Below are positions 43,368 to 55,520 of a stretch of 64,000 bases of DNA, piece after piece; positions within the stretch are counted from its first letter, which is position 1; every line of letters starts with the position of its first letter. The DNA lies in assembly GCA_029260755.1 (NCBI GenBank), contig JAJDCQ010000140.1, forward strand, positions 1 to 64,000, in the 5' to 3' direction. The position numbers and the translations under genes are program-made. Source of the DNA: Planctomycetota bacterium (GTDB lineage Bacteria; Planctomycetota; J058; JAJDCQ01). The notes below the pieces were generated by a model. That model had not been told where the DNA came from. It worked only from the letters and a program-made list of their open reading frames with translations, and ran no database searches.

Positions 43368-46300
43368 GTGACCGCGCCCACCACCGAGCCCTCTCCGCCG
43401 CCGACCGGCGTCTCGCGCGACCCGCGCGGCCCCTCTCCACACCGTCGCATCGGCGACTACCAGATCGTCGCCGACCTCGGCGCGGGGGGGATGGGCGCGG
43501 TCTACCGCGTCCGCCACGTCCAGACCGGCGCGACCTACGCCCTCAAGATGATCCGCCCGATCTTCGGCGAGATCGACGAGGAGGACCTCATCCGGTTCGA
43601 GCGCGAGGCGCAGGTGCTCGCGCGCCTCGACGCGCATCCCAACCTGGTCCGCGTCTTCTCGCTCGGTCGGTCGGACGAGGGCCCCTACTGCGTCATGGAG
43701 CTCGTCGAGGGGAAGACCCTCGGCGCGCACATCGCCGAGCGCGGTCGGATCGAGCCGCGTGGCGCGGCGCGCGTCCTGGCCGAGGTGGCCCGGGCGATCG
43801 CCCACGTGCACGCCCAGGGCGTGACCCATCGCGACCTCAAGCCGGACAACGTCATCATCGATGCCACCTCCGGACTGGCGCGCGTCCTCGACTTCGGCCT
43901 CGCCCTCGACGCCACCCGCCTGACGAGGGTCACCCAGGGCGACGTCATGATCGGGACGCCCGCCTACATGGCTCCCGAGCAGGTCGATCCGACCTTCGCC
44001 GGCGCCGAGCCGGGGCCGGCGACCGACGTCCACGCCCTCGGCGCGATCCTCTTCGCCCTCGTCACCGGCGAGCCGCCGTGGAGCCGTTCGGACGGCCCGG
44101 CCCTCCTCCAGGACATCCTGACCGCCCGCGCCCCACGGATGCGCTCGCGGGTGGCCGACGCGCCCGAGGAGCTCGACGCGATCGCCGAGCGAGCCCTCGA
44201 GAAGCGCCCCGCCGATCGCTACGGCAGCGCGGCCGAGCTGGCCGACGACCTCGAGCGCTGGCTCGAGGGACGCCCGATCGAGGCGAGGGCGACCGGCTCG
44301 GTCACCCGCCTCTTCCTGATCGCGTTGCCGCGCGGCGCGCGGCGGTCGATCGCCTTCGGAGCGGTGGCGCTCCTCGCCGTCGGGCTCGTCGTCGCCGTCA
44401 TCCTCTCGTCGGTGCTCCGATCGCGGGCCGCCCACACCGCGGCGCTGCGCGCGGCGCAGGACGACCTCGACGCCCTTCACGCCGCGGTCACCTCGACGGA
44501 CCTCTCGCCCGCGGACCTCGAACGCTTCGCCGAGCTGCCCGCGATCGTGGCGGCCCTCGAACGGCTCGACGGAAGAGACTCCAAGTCCGCGACCACGATC
44601 GAGACGATCGAGCTGCTCGCGCCGCTGGCGTCGGGCGAGCCGCTCGATCCGGCGACGGTCGCGACGGTGCTCCACCGCTGGCAGGGACACCGCGAGGTCG
44701 CCCTGCGCGTGCTCCTGGTCGCGGGGCGGCATCGCGACGCCGCGGAGCTGCTCGAGCGCGACGACTACACCCCGCCGATGGTGATCACCCGCGTGCTCGC
44801 CGAGGCGGTGATCGACGGACGGATCCCGACGCCCGGCGCGAAGGTCACCCGCCTCCTCGTCGACGCGCTCTCGGCGGGGGGCGACGCCGCCGACTCCCAG
44901 CGGGTCCAGGATCTCCGGGGGCGACGCGTCGAGGTGATCGTCGACGAGCTGCGAGCGGGCGCCTTCGAGATACGGACCCGCCGCGAGGAGATCGACGAGC
45001 TGACCCGCGAGATGTTCGCGCGGGCGTGGCGCACGGGCGAGCGCCCCCGCCTCGATCCCGAGGCGCTCGAGACGCTCGCCGACCACGCCCTGGCGCTCCT
45101 CGCCGGCGAGGACGCCCTCGAGGAGGCGAACGAGCGGCTCATCGAGGCGGCGCTCCTGGCGCTCCCGCCCGACGATCCGCGTCTCGCCGAGATCCCGCGG
45201 AGCTTCGTCGGGCACGTCCTCGCGAGCGGGACCGGGCGCGCGCGCGAACGCGCGGCGACCGTCGGGCTGCTGCTCGTCCGGGCCGGGATCTTCCCTGGCG
45301 GGGCGAGCGAGCTCCGGCTGCTGGGCCTGCCCGAGGCGAGCCTGCGGGCGCGCGTCGAGGCGGAGGTGCGCCGAGGACTCGACGGGCTCGACCCGGCGGC
45401 CCTCGCCGCGCCGCTCGCGGCGCTCCTCGAGAAGCGCGGCGAGACGAGCGACGAGTCCGTCTGGACCGAGACCCTCGCGGCGTTCCTCGTCGAGGACGAG
45501 ACCTGGTCGCGGATCCGGCTCCTCCTCGCGCGGGAGCGGGCGCGCGGGGACTGCCCGGGCTGGGTGCTGAGCTGGATCGCCGAGATCCTCGCGGACGCGT
45601 CGACGACCGCCGATCCCGACAGGCGCGAGCAGATCGCAGGCCAAGCGCGCACGGCCTGGTCGGCCGGGCGAGCGGCGGGCAGCGTCGAGCAGGTGATCGA
45701 CGAGCTCCACGCCCTCGCCTTCGAGCGCGACGGGCTCCAGGTCGGCCGGCACCGGCTCAAGATCGCCTACGAGTACGCCGAGTGGATCCGCCGTCAGGAG
45801 GCGAACCGCGAGCCGAGCGCCGGGTCGATCGCGGTGCTCCTCGAGGCGCTCCGCCGGGCGGGGGCGCTCCAGGACGCCCGGGCCGAGGCCTACCTGCACG
45901 CCGACGCGCTCAAGCGGACCGGCCAGCTCTCCGAGATCACCTTCGGGGTCGTCGAGCCGCGGAATCAGGTGCACTGCACCCAGGAGCCGGGGCGCGGGGC
46001 CGACTGCCCGGCGACCGCGCTCGCGGAGCGGGTCGGTCGGCTGATCGACCGGGGGGACCCGATCTCGCCGCGCGGATACGAGCTGAGGGCCTCCGAGCTC
46101 ACCCGCCACCAGGAGCACGAGCTGGCCCTCGCGCACATCGACGAGGCGGCTGGGTCGGGTCGGGACGGCGACCGGCTCGTCCACGTCCTGCTCCTCCAGG
46201 TCGATGTCCTGATCGCCATGGGGCGCGAGAGCGACGCCCGCGCGGCGCTCGAGCGCGTCCCGACGCCCCACCGGCTGATCGATCCGATCGCGCGGCGAGC

Positions 46301-46529
46301 GAGGCTCCGGCTGGGGTTCGGCGACCTGGAGGGAGCCGCCGCGGACTGGGAGCTCGCCGCGTCGCGGTGGGACGCCCGGCTCGCGCCCCAGCCGCGCCCG
46401 GCCGGCCAGGACCTGCGCCGCCGTCGGGACGTGCTCCTCGAGGCGGCCGACGCCCGAGAACGTCTGGGTGACGACGAGCGCGCCGCCGAGCTCCGGGCTC
46501 GCGCCGCGGCCGCCCCGGGCTCTCGTTGA
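43368..46529 (+). CDS. Receptor Ser/Thr kinase, large C-terminal region (kinase E)
   Basis: A 1053-residue membrane kinase. The kinase domain (about 27-290) has the glycine loop GAGGMGAVYRV, HRDLKPDNVIID, DFGLALD and GTPAYMAPEQV. A membrane span at about 326-347 is followed by a C-terminal region of 700 residues that is helical and leucine/arginine-rich with only faint TPR character near the end (about 910-1050). It resembles the tail of kinase F (52371) in layout. GTG 43368 is chosen because a TATACT -10 lies just upstream and the preceding frame is Arg/Gly-rich junk. The sensed signal is unknown. Confidence 0.92.
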   Translation: MTAPTTEPSPPPTGVSRDPRGPSPHRRIGDYQIVADLGAGGMGAVYRVRHVQTGATYALKMIRPIFGEIDEEDLIRFEREAQVLARLDAHPNLVRVFSLGRSDEGPYCVMELVEGKTLGAHIAERGRIEPRGAARVLAEVARAIAHVHAQGVTHRDLKPDNVIIDATSGLARVLDFGLALDATRLTRVTQGDVMIGTPAYMAPEQVDPTFAGAEPGPATDVHALGAILFALVTGEPPWSRSDGPALLQDILTARAPRMRSRVADAPEELDAIAERALEKRPADRYGSAAELADDLERWLEGRPIEARATGSVTRLFLIALPRGARRSIAFGAVALLAVGLVVAVILSSVLRSRAAHTAALRAAQDDLDALHAAVTSTDLSPADLERFAELPAIVAALERLDGRDSKSATTIETIELLAPLASGEPLDPATVATVLHRWQGHREVALRVLLVAGRHRDAAELLERDDYTPPMVITRVLAEAVIDGRIPTPGAKVTRLLVDALSAGGDAADSQRVQDLRGRRVEVIVDELRAGAFEIRTRREEIDELTREMFARAWRTGERPRLDPEALETLADHALALLAGEDALEEANERLIEAALLALPPDDPRLAEIPRSFVGHVLASGTGRARERAATVGLLLVRAGIFPGGASELRLLGLPEASLRARVEAEVRRGLDGLDPAALAAPLAALLEKRGETSDESVWTETLAAFLVEDETWSRIRLLLARERARGDCPGWVLSWIAEILADASTTADPDRREQIAGQARTAWSAGRAAGSVEQVIDELHALAFERDGLQVGRHRLKIAYEYAEWIRRQEANREPSAGSIAVLLEALRRAGALQDARAEAYLHADALKRTGQLSEITFGVVEPRNQVHCTQEPGRGADCPATALAERVGRLIDRGDPISPRGYELRASELTRHQEHELALAHIDEAAGSGRDGDRLVHVLLLQVDVLIAMGRESDARAALERVPTPHRLIDPIARRARLRLGFGDLEGAAADWELAASRWDARLAPQPRPAGQDLRRRRDVLLEAADARERLGDDERAAELRARAAAAPGSR

Positions 46530-46600
46530 TCGCGTCGCCCGATCGCCCCGTCGCCCCGGCCAGCCCCCCGGTTTCCGTCGACGACGGGCTCCGACCCCGG

Positions 46601-46606
46601 TAGACT
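46601..46606 (+). promoter_or_regulatory. Putative -10 (TAGACT) for the SUFU-domain gene
   Basis: TAGACT, 49 nt before the ATG of the Suppressor-of-fused-domain gene, is the same hexamer as before the SOD gene. It could equally be read as GACTAT two bases on. No clear -35 is seen. Confidence 0.35.
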
Positions 46607-46654
46607 ATCCCGTTCTCTCACATCGGCTTCCGCTCGATCCTCGGGTCGGGCGAA

Positions 46655-48100
46655 GTGGAGTCTTCGTTTCGGATGGACCGCGCGCAGCTCTTCTATCTGC
46701 TGCTCCTCCCCGAGGGACCCGAGCCCGAGCTGCCCGCCGGCAGCTCCTTCGAGGTCAGCCAGGGTGGCGGACGCACGCACTGGGAGCTCGTCCTCGACGA
46801 GGACGGCCCGCAGCCGTTCGTCCGGGACATCGAGCGCGAGATGTTCATCGAGCGCCTCGTCGCGACCTGCCCGCGGCGCTACCTCGTCCACGCGATCGGC
46901 CCGCGCGAGAAGGTCTTCGCCGACGCCGCCGAGCTGTTCAAGGTCTTCCTCGAGGACAGCCCCGGCGGCTGGGTCAACGACCTGATCAGCGCGCGCCTCC
47001 TCTCGCGCAAGCGCGCCCTCGAGATCGCCGCGACGCCCGTCTCCGAGCAACAGCTCCACATCGCGAGCTACGAGCCGGGTCCGGGCGTGATCACGCGCGG
47101 GCTGCTCAAGCTCGGCCACTCCGAGATCGCGATCCGCTACGAGCAGGGACTGCTCCGCGATCGCGCGAAGATGGCGCTGCTGCTCGCCGCGCAGGAGCTG
47201 ATCGACAGCGGCGAGCCGCTCACCCCGGGCAGGCCGCGCGAGATCGATGGCTTCCAGGTCGTGCCGATGATCCCGCCGGGCGTCTACACCGCGAAGATCG
47301 CCTCCGCGCCGGCCGGCGCGCACGATCATCATCAGCACTGGGTCCAGCGCGCTCTCGAGGGGCGACCGTTCGAGCCGGGCGGCGTGCTCGTCCTCTCGGT
47401 CCCATCCGAAGGCGACGAGGATGCGACGCCGTCCTTCCTCGAGAGCCGGACCGGCGAGCTCCCGCGTGACTTCCTCGAGCCCGGCGTCGCCGGACACGAG
47501 CACGCGGCGCAGGCGCTCGCCAGCATCCTCGGCGAGCCCGATCGCGCGCTCCGGGTGGCGACCGAGGAGGATCCGGACGAGTTCATCCACGTCCTCCACT
47601 ACGAGGAGAAGGTCGCCCAGGGCGGCGGCACCGAGGTGCGCGACCTCTACGTGACCGCCGGGCTGTCGGAGCGCCCGCAGCCGGGTCCCCTCGTCGATCA
47701 CCGGGTCGAGCTCGGCTTCATCACGCCCAAGGGCGGCGTCGACTGGGTCCCGCAGCTCGTGATGGGGCTGCGCACCCCGGCGCCCGGCTCGGATGCGGCG
47801 AATGTCCAGTTCACCGCCGGCGTCACGATCGGCGTCGATGCCGAGAGCCCGGTCCTGAAGTCGTTCGGTGGGCTGCTCTTCATCCCTCCGGTCTTCCTGC
47901 CGGCGGAGGAGGCGACCCTCACGATCGCCCCGCCGAACGAGGAGAGCCGCGAGGTGCTCGTCCTCCTCGTCGTGCCGCTCACGAAGGCGGAGCTCGAGTT
48001 CAAGGCAGACAAGGGCTTCGAGGCGCTCGTCGAGAAGCTCCAGGAGACGCACCCCGGCGGCCGCTGGCTCGTGAGCCACGAGCGCGACAGCGCCGTCTAG
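46655..48100 (+). CDS. Suppressor of fused (SUFU) domain protein
   Basis: A 481-residue soluble protein without signal peptide. The C-terminal half (about 310-475) matches bacterial SUFU-domain proteins: VDHRVELGFITPKGGVDW, LLFIPPVFLPAEEATL and the terminal LLVVPLTKAELEFK helix. The N-terminal half (about 1-300) is less familiar and includes a His-rich stretch AHDHHQHWVQ (about 227-236). Bacterial SUFU proteins are poorly understood and are often immunity or adaptor-like. ATG 46655 and ATG 46673 are possible starts. The BolA gene follows 37 nt later on the same strand. Confidence 0.75.
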   Translation: MESSFRMDRAQLFYLLLLPEGPEPELPAGSSFEVSQGGGRTHWELVLDEDGPQPFVRDIEREMFIERLVATCPRRYLVHAIGPREKVFADAAELFKVFLEDSPGGWVNDLISARLLSRKRALEIAATPVSEQQLHIASYEPGPGVITRGLLKLGHSEIAIRYEQGLLRDRAKMALLLAAQELIDSGEPLTPGRPREIDGFQVVPMIPPGVYTAKIASAPAGAHDHHQHWVQRALEGRPFEPGGVLVLSVPSEGDEDATPSFLESRTGELPRDFLEPGVAGHEHAAQALASILGEPDRALRVATEEDPDEFIHVLHYEEKVAQGGGTEVRDLYVTAGLSERPQPGPLVDHRVELGFITPKGGVDWVPQLVMGLRTPAPGSDAANVQFTAGVTIGVDAESPVLKSFGGLLFIPPVFLPAEEATLTIAPPNEESREVLVLLVVPLTKAELEFKADKGFEALVEKLQETHPGGRWLVSHERDSAV

Positions 48101-48137
48101 CGCGGCCGCCGGTCGACGCGAGGAAGAACGAGACGAC

Positions 48138-48473
48138 ATGGACCCGAACGACATCAAGGCCGCGATCGAGCGGGACATCGACGGCGCGACGGCCATCGTC
48201 GAGGATCCTATGGGGAGCGGCGATCACTTCCGCGCCCTCGTCATCGCCGACGCGTTCGACGGCAAGAGCCTCGTCCAGCAGCATCTGATGGTCGAGAAGG
48301 CCGTGAAGGACTACCGCGAGGACGGGCGGCTCCACGCCCTCGCCCTCAAGACGGTGACGACGGCGCAGGCGGAGAAGCAGGGGATCGAGACGCCGAAGCC
48401 GGCCCCGTCGCTCCTCCAGATCCGGCGCGGTCCCCCGCCGCCGCCGCCGAGCGAGCCGCCCCCGCAGGGCTGA
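48138..48473 (+). CDS. BolA family protein
   Basis: A 111-residue BolA-like protein. The class II KH-like fold is seen from DIKAAIERDIDGATAIVEDP through GDHFRALVIADAFDGKSLVQ, and the conserved C-terminal helix-strand GRLHALALKTVTT carries the iron-sulfur ligand histidine. BolA proteins pair with monothiol glutaredoxins in iron-sulfur trafficking or act in transcription under stress. An added 30-residue Pro-rich tail (RRGPPPPPPSEPPP) is unusual for the family, which is normally about 80-105 residues. The start ATG 48138 follows a GAGG-type purine tract. Confidence 0.9.
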   Translation: MDPNDIKAAIERDIDGATAIVEDPMGSGDHFRALVIADAFDGKSLVQQHLMVEKAVKDYREDGRLHALALKTVTTAQAEKQGIETPKPAPSLLQIRRGPPPPPPSEPPPQG

Positions 48474-48547
48474 GCGCGCGCTCGTAACTCCCTTGATGTG
48501 ATGGCTTTGAGCCTCGCTTCGCGACGGCTTCGGGCGGCTTCGTGGCC

Positions 48548-48576
48548 TTGACGCTCGGTGGGGCGGCTCCTAAGAT
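48548..48576 (+). promoter_or_regulatory. Housekeeping-type promoter for the metalloprotease gene
   Basis: TTGACG (48548-48553) and TAAGAT (48571-48576) are separated by exactly 17 nt, a good match to a sigma-70-type promoter. It lies 84 nt before the chosen GTG start at 48660, so it predicts a leader of about 75 nt and argues against translation from the in-frame ATG at 48558. Confidence 0.6.
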
Positions 48577-48659
48577 CCCCCGTTCGCCGCCGGGAGAGGT
48601 TCGTTGCTCCCGTCGCGGCAGACGTTTCCGTCGTCCAGCAGCAAGGCAGAGGTGAGGTC

Positions 48660-51506
48660 GTGATCAATCGACAGTCCCGAAGCAGGAGCGTCGCCGCCCT
48701 CGCGGTCGTCGCGCTCATCGTCTCGGTCGGACTCGGCGTGGCGCTCCAGGCGCCGGCCGTCGTCGCCGAGGACGCCCCGAAGCCGAAGCCGGACTTCCCG
48801 CCCGCGAGCGAGCTGACCAAGGGCTTCGAGAAGATCGACGGCTTCTACCCGCTCTACCGGAAGCCGAAGAGCGAGGAGCTCTACGTCCACATCCCGCGCA
48901 AGCAAATCGGCCCGCTCTTCCTCATGGCGACGAGCATCGCCGGCGGGCCGAACTTCGCGGGCTATCAGTGGGACGACATGGCGGTGAAGTGGGAGAAGCT
49001 CGACAAGAAGCTCCTCCTCGTCCGGCCGAATCTCCGCCACAAGGCGAAGAAGGGCACGCCGCTCGGCGACGTCGTCAACCGCACGTTCACCGACAGCGTG
49101 ATCCGTGCGATCGACATCAAGGCGAAGGCGGGCGACGGCGGCTATCTGATCGACGCCACCCAGCTCTTCAAGTTCGACCTCACCCGCGTCGGCGACTCGC
49201 TCACCGCGCTCGGCGGGCGCGGCTACGAGCTCGACCGGCGCCTCAGCCGCTGGGAGACGCTCAAGGGCTTCGAGCACAACACCGAGATCAGCGTCCTCGG
49301 GACGTTCACCGCGGCCCGGCCCGGCGACTCCGGCGGCCAGGTGGCCGACCCGCGCGGCACGCGGATGCTCGTCCACTACAGCCTCAGCGAGGTGCCCAAG
49401 AGCGACTACAAGCCCCGCGAGGCGGACGCCCGCGTCGGCTACTTCATCACCGCGGTGAAGGACTACGAGAAGGGCTACGACGAGAAGACCCAGTTCCGGC
49501 GCCTGATCAACCGCTGGAACCTCAAGAAGGCCGACGACAGCCTCGAGCTCAGCCCGCCCGAGAAGCCGATCGTCTACTACATCGAGAAGACCGTCCCCGT
49601 GCGCTTCCGGCGCTACGTGAAGGAAGGCATCGAGATGTGGAACCCGGCCTTCCGGAAGGTCGGCTTCCTCGACGCCGTCCAGGCGCGCCAGCAGACCGAG
49701 ACGAACGAGTTCGCGAAGTACGACCCCGAGGACGTCCGGTACAACTTCTTCCGCTGGATCAGCAGCGGGACGCCGTTCGCGATGGGCCCGTCGCGGGTTC
49801 ACCCCGAGACCGGCGAGATCCTCGACGCCGACATCATCATGGACGACGCCTACGTCCGCGTGATGACCGAGGACTTCTTCCGCCACAGCAAGGACTCGCT
49901 CGGCGGCTGGTACGCCTCGGATCCGAGCCTCGCCCGCTACATGCACGAGAACCCCAAGCGCGACCCGTGGCGGCGCTTCCTCGCGCCCCCGCCGGGCCTC
50001 GAGCCGCCGACGACGTTCTCGCCGTTCGAGAACGCCGCGTTCATGAAGCTGATGGAGGAGCGCGGTCGGCCCGTCTGCATGATCGCGCAGGGGCGGAGCC
50101 AGCAGCTCCACATCGCCCACGCCGTCGCGATGGCGAAGGGCCAGGGCAAGATCCCCGAGGAGTTCATCGGCGAGTTCATCCGCGAGACGGTCGCCCACGA
50201 GGTCGGCCACACCCTCGGCCTGCGCCACAACTTCAAGGCGAGCAGCTGGCGCACCCTCGACGAGATCAACTCCGAGGACCGGCCGATGGACCTCAGCGCG
50301 TCGGTCATGGACTACAACCCGGCCAACTTCGCCGCGCCCGGCCGCAAGCAGGGCCACTACCAGATGATCGACCTCGGCCCCTACGACCACTGGGCGATCG
50401 AGTATGGCTACCGCCTCCCCGGCAAGGGGGAGACGGAGGAGAAGCTCGTCGCCGAGATCGCGGCGCGGAGCAACGAGCCGGGGCACGACTACGCGACGGA
50501 CGAGGACACCGGCTTCAGCTCGCCCGACCCGCTGACGATCCGGTGGGACCTCGGCCGCGACCCGATCGACTTCGCCCGGAGCCGTCAGGAGCTCGTCAAG
50601 GATCTCCTGAAGGACTTCCCCGAGAAGGCGGTCAAGGATGGCGAGAGCTTCGCCTCGGCGCGACGGACGTTCGACATCCTGATCGGCGAGCAGAGCCGGG
50701 CGGTCAACGTCGCGGCGCGCCTCGTCGGTGGTCAGTACGTCAATCGCAACCACAAGGGTGACGCCGACGTCCGGCCGCCGCTCCAGCCGGTCGAGGCGGA
50801 GCGGCAGCGCAAGGCGCTCCGGTTCATCGCCGACACGATCTTCTCGGAGACGCCGTTCGCGGTCGAGCCGGAGAAGCTCAAGTGGCTCGGCTTCGGTCGG
50901 TGGCGTCACTGGGGCAGCAGCGAGTACGACTGGCGCGTCGACTACCCGCTCCACGATCGGATCCTCGGACTGCAGTCGACGATCTTCTTCCAGCTCACGA
51001 GCGACTACACGATCGGCCGGATCCACGACACCGAGGTGAAGGTGCCCTCGGATCAGGACGTCGTGACCGTCCCCGAGCTCTTCGAGACGCTCCGCGAGGC
51101 GATCTGGAGCGAGCTCGAGCGCAACCCGGGCGAGAAGAAGTGGACGAACCGGCAGCCGTTCATCAGCAGCCTGCGCCGTCCGTTCCAGCGCGAGCACCTC
51201 GGCTGGCTGATCGACCTCGTCCTCGGGCCGACCGAGAGCGGCAGCCTCCCGAGCGACGCGCGCACCCTCGCGTGGGCGCAGCTCCGTCAGCTCAAGGACC
51301 GGATCGCCAAGGTCCTCGAGAACGGCGGCGGGCTCGACGCCTACACCCAGGCGCATCTCGCCGAGACCCAGGTCCGGATCGAGAAGGCGCTCGACGCCGC
51401 GTTCAGCCGCGGTGGCGGCGGCGGCGGCGGCGGCCTGAGCATCCTGTTCGGCCGCGAGGCGCCGCCCCGGAACGCCGAGCGCCGTCGCGATCGCGACGAC
51501 GACTAG
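48660..51506 (+). CDS. Exported zinc-dependent metalloprotease (DUF4953-type)
   Basis: A 948-residue secreted protein with a signal or anchor segment at about 10-34. The gluzincin/metzincin-type zinc site is HEVGHTLGLRHNF (about residue 511), followed by a Met-turn-like SVMDYNPANF. The segments upstream (FEKIDGFYPLYRKPKSEELY, then VNRTFTDSVIRAIDIKAK) fit the DUF5117/DUF5118/DUF4953 family of large exported metalloproteases. The tail contains a run of nine glycines or so and ends RRDRDDD. GTG 48660 has GAGG upstream and lies downstream of a good promoter. Its substrate is unknown. Confidence 0.9.
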   Translation: MINRQSRSRSVAALAVVALIVSVGLGVALQAPAVVAEDAPKPKPDFPPASELTKGFEKIDGFYPLYRKPKSEELYVHIPRKQIGPLFLMATSIAGGPNFAGYQWDDMAVKWEKLDKKLLLVRPNLRHKAKKGTPLGDVVNRTFTDSVIRAIDIKAKAGDGGYLIDATQLFKFDLTRVGDSLTALGGRGYELDRRLSRWETLKGFEHNTEISVLGTFTAARPGDSGGQVADPRGTRMLVHYSLSEVPKSDYKPREADARVGYFITAVKDYEKGYDEKTQFRRLINRWNLKKADDSLELSPPEKPIVYYIEKTVPVRFRRYVKEGIEMWNPAFRKVGFLDAVQARQQTETNEFAKYDPEDVRYNFFRWISSGTPFAMGPSRVHPETGEILDADIIMDDAYVRVMTEDFFRHSKDSLGGWYASDPSLARYMHENPKRDPWRRFLAPPPGLEPPTTFSPFENAAFMKLMEERGRPVCMIAQGRSQQLHIAHAVAMAKGQGKIPEEFIGEFIRETVAHEVGHTLGLRHNFKASSWRTLDEINSEDRPMDLSASVMDYNPANFAAPGRKQGHYQMIDLGPYDHWAIEYGYRLPGKGETEEKLVAEIAARSNEPGHDYATDEDTGFSSPDPLTIRWDLGRDPIDFARSRQELVKDLLKDFPEKAVKDGESFASARRTFDILIGEQSRAVNVAARLVGGQYVNRNHKGDADVRPPLQPVEAERQRKALRFIADTIFSETPFAVEPEKLKWLGFGRWRHWGSSEYDWRVDYPLHDRILGLQSTIFFQLTSDYTIGRIHDTEVKVPSDQDVVTVPELFETLREAIWSELERNPGEKKWTNRQPFISSLRRPFQREHLGWLIDLVLGPTESGSLPSDARTLAWAQLRQLKDRIAKVLENGGGLDAYTQAHLAETQVRIEKALDAAFSRGGGGGGGGLSILFGREAPPRNAERRRDRDDD

Positions 51507-51540
51507 GCGACTCCGAAGCAGCCCTCGGAAGCACCGACGA

Positions 51541-51574
51541 GCGGGGTGTCCGGCGAATGCGCCGGGCGCCCCGC
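51541..51574 (+). terminator. Strong hairpin after the metalloprotease gene
   Basis: GCGGGGTGTCCGGCG pairs over 15 bp with CGCCGGGCGCCCCGC (two G-U wobbles in one direction) around loop AATG, 34 nt after the stop. There is no T-tract. It probably ends or slows transcription from the metalloprotease gene. Confidence 0.6.
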
Positions 51575-51743
51575 GCGTCTGTACGGGAACCGCGCCGCGA
51601 GCTCCGGCGTGAGTTTCGATGACGAACCCGTGACGAGATCGACCGGCGTCCGGTCGGCTCCCGAGGAACCGCGGCGACCGCCGTCGTGGGCGGGCGCCGT
51701 CCCCGGAGACGGTGCGCCGTCCGGGCCGCGGAGATTGAGAGAG

Positions 51744-52262
51744 ATGCGAGAGAGAATGACCGAGGGGCGGCGGACGGCCGCTGTGACCCCGTTCCTGCTC
51801 GGCGTGATCGCGACCCTGCTCGGCGTGATCGCCTTCGGCGACCGGCCGGTGCTCACGACGACGCGGGCCGATGACGACGGCCTCGCGACCGAGGAGCGCG
51901 CGAGCAGCGGCGGTCCCGCCCACGCGCCCGGCGCCCGGGCCGCCGACGACGGCCTCTGGCCGCTCACCTGTCTGATGCAGGGCGGCAACGAGGAGCTCCT
52001 CTGTCTCGTCGACACGCGGGCCCGAAGGGTCGCCGTCTACCGGCTCAACACGGGGGCGCCGGCCCTGGTCGGGGTGCGCAACGTCGATCACGACCTCGGC
52101 CTCGACCTCCTGCCCGTCCGGAACGCGCCGCGCCCGACGCCATCCGAGGTCCAGAAGATGCTCGAGGACGCCCAGAAGAAGGCCGAGGAGAAGGCCGAGG
52201 AGAAGCGGAAGAAGGACGGGCGGAAGAAGAAGGTCGTCGACAAGGGCGAGGGCGGCGGCTAG
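51744..52262 (+). CDS. Small membrane-anchored protein with Lys-rich tail
   Basis: A 172-residue protein with one hydrophobic segment (about 14-30, VTPFLLGVIATLLGVIAFG). A middle part contains LTCLMQGGNEELLCLVDTR and RVAVYRLNTG, a beta-strand-like module. The tail is a charged Lys/Glu-rich helix (EDAQKKAEEKAEEKRKKDGR). ATG 51744 or 51756 are both preceded by purine-rich sequence; a longer frame to 51546 is less likely. It lies between the metalloprotease hairpin and kinase F. No family is recognised; the C-X-X-M/C-like cysteines might be redox-linked. Confidence 0.65.
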   Translation: MRERMTEGRRTAAVTPFLLGVIATLLGVIAFGDRPVLTTTRADDDGLATEERASSGGPAHAPGARAADDGLWPLTCLMQGGNEELLCLVDTRARRVAVYRLNTGAPALVGVRNVDHDLGLDLLPVRNAPRPTPSEVQKMLEDAQKKAEEKAEEKRKKDGRKKKVVDKGEGGG

Positions 52263-52358
52263 AGAAACGCCGTCCGTCCGACCCGGGATTCACCGGGGAG
52301 GCGGGCCCGTCGGCCGCCCTCACCGCGCCGGCGGGTTCGCTCTCTCCGGTGCGACGGC

Positions 52359-52364
52359 GATAAT
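52359..52364 (+). promoter_or_regulatory. GATAAT -10 giving a possible leaderless kinase F transcript
   Basis: GATAAT ends 6 nt before the GTG of kinase F. A -10 usually fixes the start site about 7 nt downstream, which here would fall on the first base of the start codon. No Shine-Dalgarno sequence precedes the GTG, which agrees with leaderless translation. Confidence 0.45.
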
Positions 52365-52370
52365 GGCCGC

Positions 52371-55250
<2,880 letters not shown>

Positions 55251-55520
55251 GAAGCGTCCGAGGCTCCGCGCCTCAACTCACGCCCGCGAAAGGCGTTGCT
55301 CGGCGATTCGGCCGCCCGGGTCTTAACTGTCCATGGGCGATCGGGTTCAATGGGGGCGATGGAAGCGACCTCGTCAATCGCCCACCTCTCGCCGCGCCGC
55401 CCGCCGGCGGTGCCGCGCGTCCGGCGACTGGCCCACGCCCTCGACCACCTCCTCGCCCGGCGGCGCCGGCGGGTCCGGATCGTCTGGGCGGTGAGCCGGC
55501 GTCGTCCTCCGGGCGAGTAA

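Noticed and set aside
51546..51743. Longer start for the small Lys-rich membrane protein
   Set aside because: The extra 66 residues overlap the terminator hairpin of the metalloprotease and look like GC-rich junk.
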